Both the position numbers and the translations under genes were made by a program. The notes beneath the pieces were generated by a model that did no database searches, was not told where the DNA came from, and saw nothing but the letters and a program-made list of their open reading frames with translations. 64,000 nucleotides of DNA from the NCBI RefSeq assembly GCF_004210215.2, contig NZ_CP067394.1:4004635-4068634 (forward strand), in the 5' to 3' direction. Source of the DNA: Cryobacterium sp. SO1 (GTDB lineage: Bacteria > Actinomycetota > Actinomycetes > Actinomycetales > Microbacteriaceae). Positions 17,832 through 27,574 of the stretch are shown piece by piece (the first letter of the stretch is position 1; every line of letters begins with the position of its first letter).

Positions 17832-19205
17832 TCACAGGGCGTTGACCGCGCCGAGCACCTTGGTGAGCGAGTCCTTGGCGTCGCCGAACAGCAGCGTGGT
17901 CTTCGGGTCGAAGAGCAACTCGTTCTCGATACCGGCGAACCCGGGGCGCATCGACCGTTTGAGGAAGACGATCTGGCGGCCGTCCTCGACCTCCAGGATC
18001 GGCATCCCGTAGATTGGCGACCCCGGGCTGGTCTTCGCGGCCGGGTTGACCACGTCGTTCGCGCCGACCACGAGCACCACGTCGGTGTTCTTGAACTCGG
18101 GGTTGACCTCGGCCATCTCCTTGAGCGATTCGTAGGGCACGTTGGCCTCGGCGAGCAGCACGTTCATGTGACCGGGCATCCGCCCGGCGACGGGATGGAT
18201 GGCGAAGTCCACGTCGACGCCGCGCGCCTCGAGGGTCGTGGCGAGTTCGGCGATGGTGTGCTGGCCCTGGGCGACGGCCAGGCCGTAGCCGGGCACGATC
18301 ACGACCCGCTGCGCGTAGGCGAGCATCACGGCCACGTCCTCGGCGTTGGAGGACCGAACCGGGCGGTCGCTCTGCACCGTGGAGCCGGCCGTCGAGCCGC
18401 CGCGGAAGGCGCCGAACATGATGCCGCTGACACCGCGGCCCATGGCGGAGGCCATGGCGCGGGTGAGGATGGTACCGCTGGCGCCGACGAGGGTGCCGGC
18501 GACCACGAGCAGCACGTTGTCCAGCACCACACCGGATGCGGCGACGGCGAGACCGGTGAAGGCGTTGAGCAGTGAGATCACGATCGGCACGTCGGCGCCG
18601 CCGACGGGCAGCACCAGCAGCAGGCCGAGGATCAGGCCGAGCACCAGCAGCAGCACCGCCCAGCCGGCCGAACCGGTGGCAACGACGAAACCGCCCACAA
18701 CGAGCGCGGCCACGGCGGCCAGCGTCATGACCCACTTCATGCCGGGGAACACCACGGGCCTGGTGGTGATCAGTTCCTGCAGCTTGGCCACGGTGATCGC
18801 GGAACCGGCGAACGAGACCGCACCGACGAGCATGGTGAACACCACGGCGACGAGCACCCAGGGGCCGTCGCTGTGGCCGAGTTCGAGCATCGCGACCAGC
18901 GCCGCGGCGCCACCGCCGACGCCGTTGAACAAGGCGACAAGTTGGGGCATCTGGGTCATCTGCACCCGGCGGGAGATGGGCGCCGCGATCGCGGATCCTA
19001 TTGCGATCGCGAGCAGGATCAGCGGGATGTTGTCGAGTTTGGCCGACAGGAACACCGTGATCACGGCGAGCGTCGCACCGGCGGCGCCGATCAGGTTGCC
19101 GCGCCTGGCGGTCTTGGGCGAGCTCAGGCCCTTGAGGGCGAGGATGAAGCAGATGGCAGCGACCAGGTACAGCAGTGCGGTCCACTCGGCACTCAGGATG
19201 CTCAT
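17832..19205 (-). CDS. pntB: NAD(P) transhydrogenase, beta subunit
   Basis: Membrane and NADP(H)-binding subunit of the proton-translocating transhydrogenase, which transfers hydride between NADH and NADP. 457 residues: about eight or nine membrane helices in the first 280 residues, then domain III with VVIVPGYGLAVAQGQH (NADP fold Gly motif), HPVAGRMPGHMNVLLAEA, VVLVVGANDVVNPAA and the family end block with LKRSMRPGFAGIENELLF. ATG 19205 overlaps the stop of pntAB (ATGA), which fixes the start. Confidence 0.95.
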   Translation of the reverse strand: MSILSAEWTALLYLVAAICFILALKGLSSPKTARRGNLIGAAGATLAVITVFLSAKLDNIPLILLAIAIGSAIAAPISRRVQMTQMPQLVALFNGVGGGAAALVAMLELGHSDGPWVLVAVVFTMLVGAVSFAGSAITVAKLQELITTRPVVFPGMKWVMTLAAVAALVVGGFVVATGSAGWAVLLLVLGLILGLLLVLPVGGADVPIVISLLNAFTGLAVAASGVVLDNVLLVVAGTLVGASGTILTRAMASAMGRGVSGIMFGAFRGGSTAGSTVQSDRPVRSSNAEDVAVMLAYAQRVVIVPGYGLAVAQGQHTIAELATTLEARGVDVDFAIHPVAGRMPGHMNVLLAEANVPYESLKEMAEVNPEFKNTDVVLVVGANDVVNPAAKTSPGSPIYGMPILEVEDGRQIVFLKRSMRPGFAGIENELLFDPKTTLLFGDAKDSLTKVLGAVNAL

Positions 19206-19510
19206 TTGGTGGTGTCCTTCGGGGTGGCGGCGGGCTTGCGTCCGCGGAACATGCCGAGCATCCGGTCGGTGACGACGAAGCCGCCGACGAGGTTGGCGGT
19301 GGCGAGAGCGACGGCGAGAAGGGCGAGCGCGATCAACCACGGGTCGTCAAGCTGGCCGGCGACGATGATCGCACCGATCAGGATGATGCCGTGGATGGCG
19401 TTGGCGCCGCTCATCAGGGGGGTGTGCAGGGTGCTGGACACCTTGGAGACCACCTCGAAGCCGACGAAAACGGTCAGCACGATGACCGTCAGGAGGGTAA
19501 TCGGATCCAT
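19202..19510 (-). CDS. pntAB: NAD(P) transhydrogenase, alpha-2 (membrane) subunit
   Basis: 102 residues forming the separate membrane part of the alpha chain, as in split actinobacterial and alphaproteobacterial transhydrogenases. Contains FVGFEVVSKVSSTLHTPLMS and GANAIHGIILIGA, which are family signatures, and three to four helices. It overlaps by ATGA with both the gene before it and pntB after it, so all three subunits are translationally coupled. Confidence 0.93.
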   Translation of the reverse strand: MDPITLLTVIVLTVFVGFEVVSKVSSTLHTPLMSGANAIHGIILIGAIIVAGQLDDPWLIALALLAVALATANLVGGFVVTDRMLGMFRGRKPAATPKDTTK

Positions 19511-20655
19511 CAGTGTGTTCCTTCCAGCGCGGCAGCGGTCGGTGCGTGACGCACCACACCGTCGGCGGTGAGACAGGCGCCGGCGATGACCTCGTCGGTG
19601 AAGTCGGGGACGACCTGGCCGTCTTTTGTCATCAGGGCGAGCAGGTTGGCCACGTTCTTGGCGTAGAGGCGCGACGCGTCCGAGGCCATCGCAGAGGCGG
19701 CGTCCTGCATGCCGACCAGGGTGACGAAGCCGTCACCGGCCGTGGTGGGCACCAGCTGGTCGACGCCGGGCTGCACGCCCTCGACGTTGCCGCCGGTTTC
19801 GGCGGCGAGGTCGATGACCACGGAGCCGGCCGGCATGGCCGCGACCATCTGGCGGGTCACCAGGAGCGGGGCGGGGCGGCCGGGAATCGCGGCGGTGGTG
19901 ATGAGCACATCCGCTTTGGCCACGTGCGGAGCCAGGAGTTTGCGCTGGCGCACGGCACGGTCCTCGGCCAGTTCGCCGGCGTACCCGCCGGCGCCCTCGA
20001 CGGCGGCGAGGTCGAGCGTGATGAACGTGCCGCCCATCGAGGTGACCTCGTCGGCCGAGGCCGGGCGCACGTCATAGGCGGACACGCGGGCGCCGAGCCG
20101 TTTGGCGGTGCCGATGGCCTGCAGCCCGGCGACACCGGCGCCGAGCACGAGCACCCGGGCCGGCGGGATGGTGCCGGCCGCGGTCATGTAGAGCGGGAAG
20201 AACCGGGGGAAGCGGATGGTGGCCTCGAGCACGGCGCGGTAACCGGCGACCAGGGCCTGGGAGGTGAGCGCGTCCATCGACTGGGCCCGGGAGATGCGCG
20301 GCACCAGCTCGAGGGCGAAAGCGGTGACCTTCGCGGCGGCCAGGGCGGCCACGGTGGGCAGTTCGGAGGCCGGCGAGGCCAGGCCCACCGTGATGAGGCC
20401 GGCCGGCAGCGTGGCGGCCAGCTCCGGGCTCAGCGGGCGCACGTGGCAGAGCACGTCGACCGCGGTGGCGTCGAAGTCCGGGGCGAGCTGCGCGCCGGCC
20501 TTCTGGTAGGCCGCGTCCGAGTAGCCGGAGGCCAGTCCTGCGCCGGCTTCGACGGTGACGTCGACCCCGAGGCCGATGAGCTGGGTCACCGTTTCCGGTG
20601 TTGCCGCGACACGTTTTTCGCCGTTTCGGCGTTCACGCCCAATGCCAACTTTCAC
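19510..20655 (-). CDS. pntAA: NAD(P) transhydrogenase, alpha-1 (NAD-binding) subunit
   Basis: NAD(H)-binding soluble domain of the transhydrogenase, about 381 residues, related to alanine dehydrogenase. GRERRNGEKRVAATPETV opens the protein; RVLVLGAGVAGLQAIGTAKRLGA is the dinucleotide-binding loop; YDVRP and the mobile loop region ITTAAIPGRPAPLLV follow. GTG 20655 is selected because AAAGGAG lies about 9 bp before it and the family normally begins at this point. First gene of the minus-strand pntAA-pntAB-pntB operon. Confidence 0.93.
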   Translation of the reverse strand: MKVGIGRERRNGEKRVAATPETVTQLIGLGVDVTVEAGAGLASGYSDAAYQKAGAQLAPDFDATAVDVLCHVRPLSPELAATLPAGLITVGLASPASELPTVAALAAAKVTAFALELVPRISRAQSMDALTSQALVAGYRAVLEATIRFPRFFPLYMTAAGTIPPARVLVLGAGVAGLQAIGTAKRLGARVSAYDVRPASADEVTSMGGTFITLDLAAVEGAGGYAGELAEDRAVRQRKLLAPHVAKADVLITTAAIPGRPAPLLVTRQMVAAMPAGSVVIDLAAETGGNVEGVQPGVDQLVPTTAGDGFVTLVGMQDAASAMASDASRLYAKNVANLLALMTKDGQVVPDFTDEVIAGACLTADGVVRHAPTAAALEGTH

Positions 20656-20976
20656 GAGCAACCACTCCTTTGACGCATCTTCCACCGGACAAGCGCAAAC
20701 GGGGTCGTTCGCGCGTCCCAGGGCGATCTCACTTCGTAGCGTACCGTCGGGCTCCCCCGGCCCCCGGCGATTATCAGGGCCCAAAGACCCAGCCCAGTTA
20801 GCCAAGGGTGGCTCACAGAGCCTGCCTGACAGGCGGGGCCATCCCCGCTGTCAGGCCTTTATCGTCGGTTGCCGAAGCGGGCCACTGGCTCTGAGTTGCG
20901 TCTGGTGGGCCCAGAGTCGAGGCTCGGTACCTGCGACACGTGAGCACACACCCCCCAAACGCGACAGACTGAGGAC
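20656..20976. other. Divergent intergenic region, pntAA / hrpB
   Basis: 321 bp between two outward-facing operons, so it should hold promoters for both. Apart from the hairpin at 20824-20856 I see no convincing gene or operator. Short frames here are antisense or composition artefacts. Confidence 0.6.
20824..20856. terminator. Strong GC hairpin between divergent operons
   Basis: GCCTGACAG pairs with CTGTCAGGC and CGGGG with CCCCG around a four-base loop, with one bulged G. It is followed by CTTTAT rather than a clean T tract. It lies between divergent genes, so it may be a leftover terminator or a leader element for one of them. Confidence 0.45.
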
Positions 20977-23535
20977 GTGACCCGTCTTTCCTTCGATCCG
21001 TCGAGACTTGGTCGCGGGCTCGCATTCGCCTCGGCGATCGATGATCTGAGTGCTGCGCTTGATCGGAGCAGCACCGTGGTCGTCAGTGCGCCGCCGGGCA
21101 CGGGAAAGACCACACTCGTGCCGCCCATCCTCGCCGATCGGGTTCCGGGTCGTGTGATCGTCACTCAGCCCCGCCGGGTCGCTGCCCGCGCTGCCGCCCG
21201 ACGACTCGCGCAGTTGGACGAATCCTCTCTCGGCTCTCGCGTCGGATACACCGTCCGTGGCGCACATCAGGTGAGTCCGTCCACCCTGATCGAGTTCGTT
21301 ACCGCCGGCGTGCTTCTGCGCCGACTGCTCGATGACCCTGGTCTCGACGGGATCGATGCGGTCATCATCGACGAAGTGCACGAACGGGCTTTGGAGACGG
21401 ACCTGCTGATCGGGCTACTCGGCGAGGTCCGCGAGCTGCGCGACGACCTCGTTCTCATCGCGATGTCCGCGACCCTCGACGCCGAGAGGTTCGCGACAAT
21501 TCTCGGTACGGATGCGTGCCCGGCCCCGATCGTGACCCAGAGCGCACCGGCCCATCCGCTCGAGGTGCGCTGGGCGCCCTCTCCCTCACCTCGACTGGAT
21601 GAGCGGGGGGTCACCTGGGCGTTCCTCGACCACGTCGCGAGCACCGCGGTTGCCGCACACCGCACCCTCGTGCGCACCGATCCGGCCGCCGATGCTCTGG
21701 TCTTCGCGCCGGGTGCGCGTGAGGTCTCCGAGATCGCCGGACGCATCCGTTCTCTCGCCGCGGAGTTCGACGTGCGGGAACTGCACGGCCAGATCCCCGC
21801 TGCAGAGCAGGATGCGGTGATCAGTGGGCGGAGCCCCGGTGCTGCGGCACGGATCATCGTCACGACGTCACTGGCCGAATCATCTCTGACCGTGCCCGGC
21901 GTACGCCTGGTCGTCGACACCTGCCTGTCTCGTGCTCCGCAGCGGGATGCTGCGCGCGGCATGAGCGGTCTCGTCACCGGCCCGACGCCCAAGGCCTCCG
22001 CCGTCCAGCGCTCGGGGCGCGCCACCCGGCAGGGGCCTGGCGTCGTGGTCCGCTGCGTCGACGAGCGCACCTTCGCCACGGCACCGTCGCACGCTGCCCC
22101 CGAGATCCAGGCGGCAGATCTCACCGATGCAGCCCTGCTCCTCGCCTGCTGGGGCGCCCCAAGTGGCGTGGGCCTGCGGCTGGTCGATCCGCTCCCGTCT
22201 GGCAGCCTGGACGAGGCCCTCGCCGCGCTGCGTGGGCTCGGCGCGATCGATGCCGCTGAACGCGCCACCGACGAAGGGCGAGCGCTCGCCCGCGTCCCGA
22301 CGGCTCCGCGCCTCGCCCACGCACTGCGCGCCGGGAGTGCCCTGGTCGGCGGGCGCACAGCGGCCGAGGTCATCGCGCTGCTCACAGGTGACCTCCGCGT
22401 TCACGACGGAGACGCCCAGGCCACCCTCAACGCGCTACGCACTGGACGAAGCCCGGATGCCCGCCGATGGGAGCAGGACGTCCGCCGTCTCCAGCGCTTC
22501 GCCGGGGCGAATGACACGGCGCGAGGAGGCGCTGATCAGACCGGACTGATCATCGCGCTCGCCTTTCCCGCGTGGATCGCCCGCCGCGTCGATCAATCGC
22601 CCAACGGTGCAACCTTTCTTCTCGCCTCCGGCACCCGTGCCGGGATCACCGGTCAGCTCGCGAGTGCCGACTGGTTGGCGGTGGCGGACGTCACTCGGGC
22701 AGAGGGACGAGCGGCCGCAGGAACCGGAGCACTCATCCGCTCTGCCGCCATCATCTCCGAGAAGCAGGCGGAGCAGGTGGCGCCCCATCTCTGCACAGAC
22801 CGGGTCGAAGCACGGTTCGTGGACGGGCGCGTCGTGGCCCGCCGCGAACGTCGGATCGGTGCGATCATTCGCTCGTCCGTGCCGGTGCGCGTACCGGCGG
22901 ACGAGGGCGGACGGGATGCCGTCCGCCGTGCCGTCACAGCGCACGGCCTCGGAGTGTTCATCTGGTCAGACGCCGCGGACGCTCTGCGGCGTCGCCTCGC
23001 GCTGCTGCATCGCGAGCTCGGATCGCCCTGGCCGGATGTCTCAGACACCGTTCTGCTCGCTACGCTCGATGCCTGGCTCGGCCCCGAGCTGTCAGACCTG
23101 GCCGCCGGCATTTCGGCCGCGCGCATCGACCTTGCCCCTGCACTCCGCCGTACTCTGCCCTGGCCCGCCGCGGTCGACCTTGACGCTCTGGTTCCGGAGC
23201 GGCTCCGGGTTCCCAGCGGTTCGCATGTCCGTCTCAGCTACCCACCCGCCGATGATTCGTCGGCTCGTCCCGTTGTGGCTGTGAAACTCCAGGAATGCTT
23301 CGGATGGGCAGAGACCCCACGAATCGTCGGAGGACAAGTGCCGGTGTTGTTCCACTTGCTTTCCCCCGCCGGGCATCCCCTTGCCGTGACCGACGACCTC
23401 GCATCCTTCTGGGCAGGTCCGTACTCGCAGGTACGAGCGGAGATGCGCGGACGCTACCCGAAGCACCCCTGGCCGGAGGACCCCTGGTCCGCCGTACCCA
23501 CCCGGCACACCACGCGCCGCGCTGCCCTGGGCTAG
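20977..23535 (+). CDS. hrpB: ATP-dependent RNA helicase HrpB
   Basis: DEAH/RHA-family helicase of 852 residues, full length for HrpB. Motif I APPGTGKTTLVPP near residue 37, motif II DEVHER near 131, motif III MSATLD near 163, VTTSLAESSLTVPGV and RSGRATRQGPG (motifs V and VI), an HA2 domain, and a C-terminal HrpB domain ending with YPKHPWPEDPWSAVPTRHT, which is diagnostic. GTG start at 20977. The role in bacteria is not settled. It marks the left edge of the accessory island. Confidence 0.93.
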   Translation: MTRLSFDPSRLGRGLAFASAIDDLSAALDRSSTVVVSAPPGTGKTTLVPPILADRVPGRVIVTQPRRVAARAAARRLAQLDESSLGSRVGYTVRGAHQVSPSTLIEFVTAGVLLRRLLDDPGLDGIDAVIIDEVHERALETDLLIGLLGEVRELRDDLVLIAMSATLDAERFATILGTDACPAPIVTQSAPAHPLEVRWAPSPSPRLDERGVTWAFLDHVASTAVAAHRTLVRTDPAADALVFAPGAREVSEIAGRIRSLAAEFDVRELHGQIPAAEQDAVISGRSPGAAARIIVTTSLAESSLTVPGVRLVVDTCLSRAPQRDAARGMSGLVTGPTPKASAVQRSGRATRQGPGVVVRCVDERTFATAPSHAAPEIQAADLTDAALLLACWGAPSGVGLRLVDPLPSGSLDEALAALRGLGAIDAAERATDEGRALARVPTAPRLAHALRAGSALVGGRTAAEVIALLTGDLRVHDGDAQATLNALRTGRSPDARRWEQDVRRLQRFAGANDTARGGADQTGLIIALAFPAWIARRVDQSPNGATFLLASGTRAGITGQLASADWLAVADVTRAEGRAAAGTGALIRSAAIISEKQAEQVAPHLCTDRVEARFVDGRVVARRERRIGAIIRSSVPVRVPADEGGRDAVRRAVTAHGLGVFIWSDAADALRRRLALLHRELGSPWPDVSDTVLLATLDAWLGPELSDLAAGISAARIDLAPALRRTLPWPAAVDLDALVPERLRVPSGSHVRLSYPPADDSSARPVVAVKLQECFGWAETPRIVGGQVPVLFHLLSPAGHPLAVTDDLASFWAGPYSQVRAEMRGRYPKHPWPEDPWSAVPTRHTTRRAALG

Positions 23536-23942
23536 GGCCGCGACACACCCTGCGGTCAGCTGACATGAAGATTCCACGCCTACTTGCAATTGGATTTTCC
23601 TTGTGAGCCACAAAACATCACAAACCAAAGGACTGTAACGTGTATAGCAACGATATTCATGATCGCTTATGGAGTATCCCGGGGGCGGCAGGCCAAAACG
23701 CCTCGTTAGCCACGACCGAGTCGCCGTTGCCACCAGACGATCGTACTCACCACAAATTCGGACAGAGCCACCCGACATAGGCCGCCGCTGGTTTGACTCC
23801 AAGGCTGAGGCGCTTGTCCGCGGAAGAGCTTGAGGGACACCCCGCAGTGAGCGGCGAGCCTCCGTACGCCAAGGCCGTAGATTACGTCCAGACTCTCCTC
23901 GTCGAAGGCGGGGTGACTCGATAGCTCGATAAGCCCAAGCTA
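23536..23942. other. Gene-poor start of the accessory island
   Basis: About 400 bp with lower GC than hrpB. Positions 23790-23925 read well on both strands: on plus as a peptide ending KAVDYVQTLLVEGGVTR-stop, on minus as SSHPAFDEESLDVIYGLG then VRRLAAHCGVSLKLFRGQ. Neither has a start codon with a ribosome site. I take this as a gene remnant whose strand I cannot settle. Nothing else is recognised. Confidence 0.5.
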
Positions 23943-24680
23943 CTACTTCACATCACGACGAAGAAATGACATTGCACCAACCGTCAGGATCAAGAAGATC
24001 CATACGACTGAAAAAGTCGCCGCTAGAGGTCGGTCCAGAGCGGCCCCATCCTGGAACCCGATCTCACTGACATCGAACCCGAATGCGGACAGCATCGTTG
24101 GAAGAGGGAACCATACGGCGCCAGCCTTCCAGAAAATCGCGACCACCGTAGCGACCGCGAGAGTCACGGGAGCGACAAACAGAGCCAAGAGATGCTGTTG
24201 GACCACGAGCCCGACTCCGAGGCCCCAAATGCCGGCGGCAGCACCGACAGCAGCTGACGCTGCGGTAGTTGGCCAGTCAACATTGGTACCGCCCATCGAG
24301 ACCGCGAGGGCCACGTGACCACCGACTATAGTACTCAAGGCAACGAGCGCTCCTCCAAGAGCTGCGGCCGGAACCCTCGCCGCCAGGGTAGCCCACCGCG
24401 GCTGCAGCGTGAGCCGTTGCGCCACAACACCGTTTCGCCTGTCGACCGTGTAGCGGAAGGAACCGTAGATTGCTGCAAGGACTGCACCGTAGGTTGCCAT
24501 CACAGTTTCGAACGGAGCGAGGAACTCTTGACGAGCACTACCCGGAGCGTCCGAGAAGTCCGTCGGGACACTTGTCGCCAACGAGAGCGCCATCACGAAA
24601 GCTGCGCCGACCACCGATAGGAGAACTACATCCCCTGCAAGGCTTCGCGCCTGAGCACGAAAGGCTTGGGTGGCCATCAT
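23943..24680 (-). CDS. ABC-2-type transporter permease-like membrane protein
   Basis: 245 residues with about six helices. The opening MATQAFRAQARSLAGDVVLL and the cytoplasmic stretch YGAVLAAIYGSFRYTVDRRNGVVAQR are typical of ABC-2 permeases for peptide or antibiotic export. ATG 24680 overlaps the stop of the preceding permease (ATGATG), so it is the last gene of an ABC export operon. It appears intact, but its partner genes upstream on the same strand are broken by mobile elements, so the transporter is probably non-functional. Confidence 0.65.
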   Translation of the reverse strand: MMATQAFRAQARSLAGDVVLLSVVGAAFVMALSLATSVPTDFSDAPGSARQEFLAPFETVMATYGAVLAAIYGSFRYTVDRRNGVVAQRLTLQPRWATLAARVPAAALGGALVALSTIVGGHVALAVSMGGTNVDWPTTAASAAVGAAAGIWGLGVGLVVQQHLLALFVAPVTLAVATVVAIFWKAGAVWFPLPTMLSAFGFDVSEIGFQDGAALDRPLAATFSVVWIFLILTVGAMSFLRRDVK

Positions 24681-25172
24681 GCGACGCGCCGACGTCCCAC
24701 GAGCCAAGCGATCAGCACCAATCCGACGGTCCAAACACCTGCAATTCCCGCGGCGGAAGCGAACTCAAGGAGACGGTCCTTAAACTCCGGGACGCTCAAC
24801 GCGGCGATTGCCATGCCTGGCGAAAAGCGCGCGACCTCGGGTGCCGTCCCAAGGAGCGCAAACTCCACGCCAATCGGGAACGCGAGGACGACCGCTGCGC
24901 CGACGTAATAGTTGCGTGAGATCCATCCCACGGACGCACCGACGAAAGCGCCCAGAATTACGCCAAGGAGCGCACCAGCATAGATCCGCAGTCCTGCCTC
25001 ATCGATACTAAGTGCGAGCCCTCCTTGCTTGAGAATGAAGAACACGACTACGGTCCAGATCGCGAACATGCACAGCGCGAGAGCGACGGCTGTGATCAAC
25101 CCAGCAACCATCTTGCCCCAGAAGGCTCGGCGGTATCCAAGTTCGGTGAGGGTTGTTGTACGTCTCGCGGGG
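24677..25172 (-). pseudogene. ABC-2 permease, 3' fragment (interrupted by TniA/TniB-type transposon)
   Basis: C-terminal part of a membrane permease, readable from TTLTELGYRRAFWGKMVAGL through several helices to LIAWLVGRRRVA. Its coding frame continues upstream past the first ATG (25111) to the left end of the transposon near 25172, so the ATG is internal. The matching 5' fragment is at 28502-28777. Joining the pieces at the shared CGCG leaves a frame difference, so the junction has probably lost or gained bases. Confidence 0.7.
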
Positions 25173-25276
25173 TGACGATGTAGGCGTCGTCGCCGGTGAC
25201 GATGTGTTTTAGCGCGACCGGATTTGGTGTCTGCTCGTCGGCGGCGTCAGGCTGACGATGTCCGGATAGACGAAGG

Positions 25277-25311
25277 GCCCGGCGTGCGATCTTTGCGGAT
25301 CACGCCGGGCC
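25277..25311. repeat. Hairpin upstream of the transposon zinc-ribbon gene
   Basis: GGCCCGGCGTG pairs with CACGCCGGGCC around a 13-base loop, about 25 bp before the first gene. No T tract follows, so it may be a leader structure or protein site rather than a terminator. Confidence 0.5.
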
Positions 25312-25335
25312 ATTCTGACGCGTAAAGGCGCGCTG

Positions 25336-26013
25336 ATGCTCACGGTAAGTCATGATTCTGTTGTTGTCGAGTTGGACCTGCGGGTCGGGCGCGTGGTCTG
25401 CCCGGATTGTGGTGGCCGATTACGTCCGTGGGGGTGGGCCCGGGCGCGTGTGATCCGCGATGGCCTCGTCACGGATTGGGCTTGTCGTCGCCTTCGCCCG
25501 CGCAGGTCGAGGTGCGCGGTCTGCGGCGGCACGCATGTGCTGCTCGAGGTGCGGTTGGCCGTGCGGCGGGCCGATGCGGCCGAGGTGATCGCGGCGGCGG
25601 TCGAGGCGAGGACAGTGCTGGGTTGGGGCCACCGGAAGATTGCCGCGGGCTGCGGCAGGCCGGTCTCGACGGTCCGTGGTTGGTTGCGCGCTTTCGCCGC
25701 CTCGGCCGGTGCGATCGGCGAGCGGTTCACGGGGTTGTTGGTGCGGGACGCTCCCGATTCGGTGGTGCTGTGGCCCAAACCGGCCGGCACCGCTCGGGGT
25801 GAGGCGTTGTCGGTGTTGATGGCGTATGCGGAGGGACTGGGGCGTCGGTTTGCCGCGACCGTCACGGTGACGTGGATCCAGGCGGGTATCGCTACGACGA
25901 ACGGGCGGCTGTTTTGCTCGAGCTGGTGGGCTGGCGCTCCCAACACCAACAGGCCCTTATGCCAGACCGGGGCGGCGGGAAGGGTGGCAGGAGCGCCTGC
26001 CATATCCCTGTGA
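25336..26013 (+). CDS. Zinc-ribbon, HTH protein of the transposon (DUF6431-like)
   Basis: About 225 residues. CPDCGG near residue 22 and CAVCGG near residue 60 form a four-Cys zinc ribbon, followed by a helix-turn-helix-like segment (LGWGHRKIAAGCGRPVSTVR, then GWLRAF). This layout is the small protein often found ahead of the TniA/TniB-like pair in actinobacteria and annotated as DUF6431. It probably binds the element's ends or aids regulation. The last 40 residues are Trp/Asn-rich and less conserved-looking. Confidence 0.65.
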   Translation: MLTVSHDSVVVELDLRVGRVVCPDCGGRLRPWGWARARVIRDGLVTDWACRRLRPRRSRCAVCGGTHVLLEVRLAVRRADAAEVIAAAVEARTVLGWGHRKIAAGCGRPVSTVRGWLRAFAASAGAIGERFTGLLVRDAPDSVVLWPKPAGTARGEALSVLMAYAEGLGRRFAATVTVTWIQAGIATTNGRLFCSSWWAGAPNTNRPLCQTGAAGRVAGAPAISL

Positions 26014-26044
26014 TGGGCGTCTTCACTGTTTGAGAGGACCTTTC

Positions 26045-27574
26045 ATGCCCGCAACACCGCCGACCCTCCCTCCGACGCTGCCACCGGCAGTGCCGCGGGT
26101 TTCCCCGGCACGCCCTGCCGTGTCTTTGCTCGTGCCGGCCGGGTCACCGTCGGAAACGGCAGTGCGCCGCGACCGGACGGAGAAGATCGCCCTGTTCCGG
26201 TATCAGCTCATCCGCGCTGCCGCCGATGCCAGCGTCACGACGCGGCAGCGCGGTCCGATGGTGCGGGACCTCGCGGCGATGGTGCATCCGGGGCCGTTTG
26301 GCGGCACGGTGACGGTTTCTAAAGACACCATCGACCGGTGGATTCGGGCCTGGCGGGCCGGCGGGTTCGACGCGTTGAAACCCCGCGGCCGCGCCCAGGG
26401 CGCCGTGACGCCGGCGCAGATCCTGTCCTTGGCCGCGACCCTGAAACGCGAGCGGCCCGCCCGCACCTCAGCGCAGGTGCGCCGCATCATGATCGATACC
26501 CTCGGCGACGCACCTTCCGAGTCGACGTTGCTGCGGCACTTCCGCACGCTGGAACTCCCGACCGGAGTCCGCGAGGTCTTCGGCCGGTTCGAAGCGGACT
26601 ACCCCAACGAAATGTGGGTCGGTGACGGCCTCCACGGCCCCCGGATCAACGGGCGGAAAACGTATCTGTTCGCGTTCCTCGATGACCACACCCGCCTCGT
26701 CACCGCGGCCCGGTGGGCCTACGCCGAAGACTCCGTCCGCCTCACGGCGGCCCTCCGCCCGGCGTTGGAATCCCGCGGTATTCCGGGCACGATCTATGTC
26801 GACAACGGGAGCGCTTTTGTTGATGAGTCCCTCTCTCGGACCTGCGCACGCCTGGGAATACGGTTGACGCATTCGAAGCCGTATCGTCCGCAGGGCCGCG
26901 GGAAGATCGAGCGGTTCTTCAACACCGTCAACTCGCAGTTCCTCACCGAGATCACCGTCGTCGACACCGCGACCGGCGTCGTCGATGCCGGGGTGGGCAG
27001 CATGGTGACGTCATTGGATGAGTTGAATGCGTTGTTCAGCTCGTGGGTGGAGATGGTTTACCACCAGGCCACACACTCCACGACGGGGCAAACACCTTTG
27101 CAACGCTGGGACGCCAGCTGGGCCGGCCGCAAACCGGTGCGGAAATCGCGGGACGAGATCGCGGAAGCGTTCCGGTGGTCGACGATCCGCACCGTGACGA
27201 AGTCCGCGACGGTGTCGTTGCAATCCAACACTTACCAGGTTGATCAGCTCCTCGTCGGCAAACGGGTGGAGCTGGTCTATGACCCCTTCGACCTCGCCGG
27301 GCTGATCACCGTCTCCGCCGGCAACGGCGTCCCGGCCGGCATCGCCGTCTTGAGCGAGATCCGGCGGCACGTGCATAAAAAGGCCGCCACGGCCGCTGCC
27401 GACAGCATCGAGACCGGTGCGAAGAACGCCGTCTCCGGCATTGACTACCTCCGCCTGGTCGAGACCCGTCACAAGGGCACCATGGCGGGCGAGCCGATCA
27501 GTTTCGTCAAAGCGTCCACCTCGAAACGGGCCGCGGTCGTCTTCGTGCCGAGCGTCCAGGAGGCCGTCCGATGA
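26045..27574 (+). CDS. DDE transposase (TniA/IS481/Mu-like integrase core)
   Basis: 509 residues. The N-terminal third has paired helix-turn-helix segments (DTIDRWIRAWRAGGFDALKP). The integrase core has Asp in MWVGDGLHG (about 194), Asp in YVDNGSAF (about 252) and Glu in GRGKIERFFN (about 287), i.e. a D-D-35-E set. A C-terminal beta domain (SLQSNTYQVDQLLVGKRVEL) resembles the Mu/TniA C-terminal barrel. ATG 26045 overlaps nothing upstream; its stop overlaps the ATPase start as ATGA, so transposase and ATPase are coupled. Confidence 0.85.
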   Translation: MPATPPTLPPTLPPAVPRVSPARPAVSLLVPAGSPSETAVRRDRTEKIALFRYQLIRAAADASVTTRQRGPMVRDLAAMVHPGPFGGTVTVSKDTIDRWIRAWRAGGFDALKPRGRAQGAVTPAQILSLAATLKRERPARTSAQVRRIMIDTLGDAPSESTLLRHFRTLELPTGVREVFGRFEADYPNEMWVGDGLHGPRINGRKTYLFAFLDDHTRLVTAARWAYAEDSVRLTAALRPALESRGIPGTIYVDNGSAFVDESLSRTCARLGIRLTHSKPYRPQGRGKIERFFNTVNSQFLTEITVVDTATGVVDAGVGSMVTSLDELNALFSSWVEMVYHQATHSTTGQTPLQRWDASWAGRKPVRKSRDEIAEAFRWSTIRTVTKSATVSLQSNTYQVDQLLVGKRVELVYDPFDLAGLITVSAGNGVPAGIAVLSEIRRHVHKKAATAAADSIETGAKNAVSGIDYLRLVETRHKGTMAGEPISFVKASTSKRAAVVFVPSVQEAVR

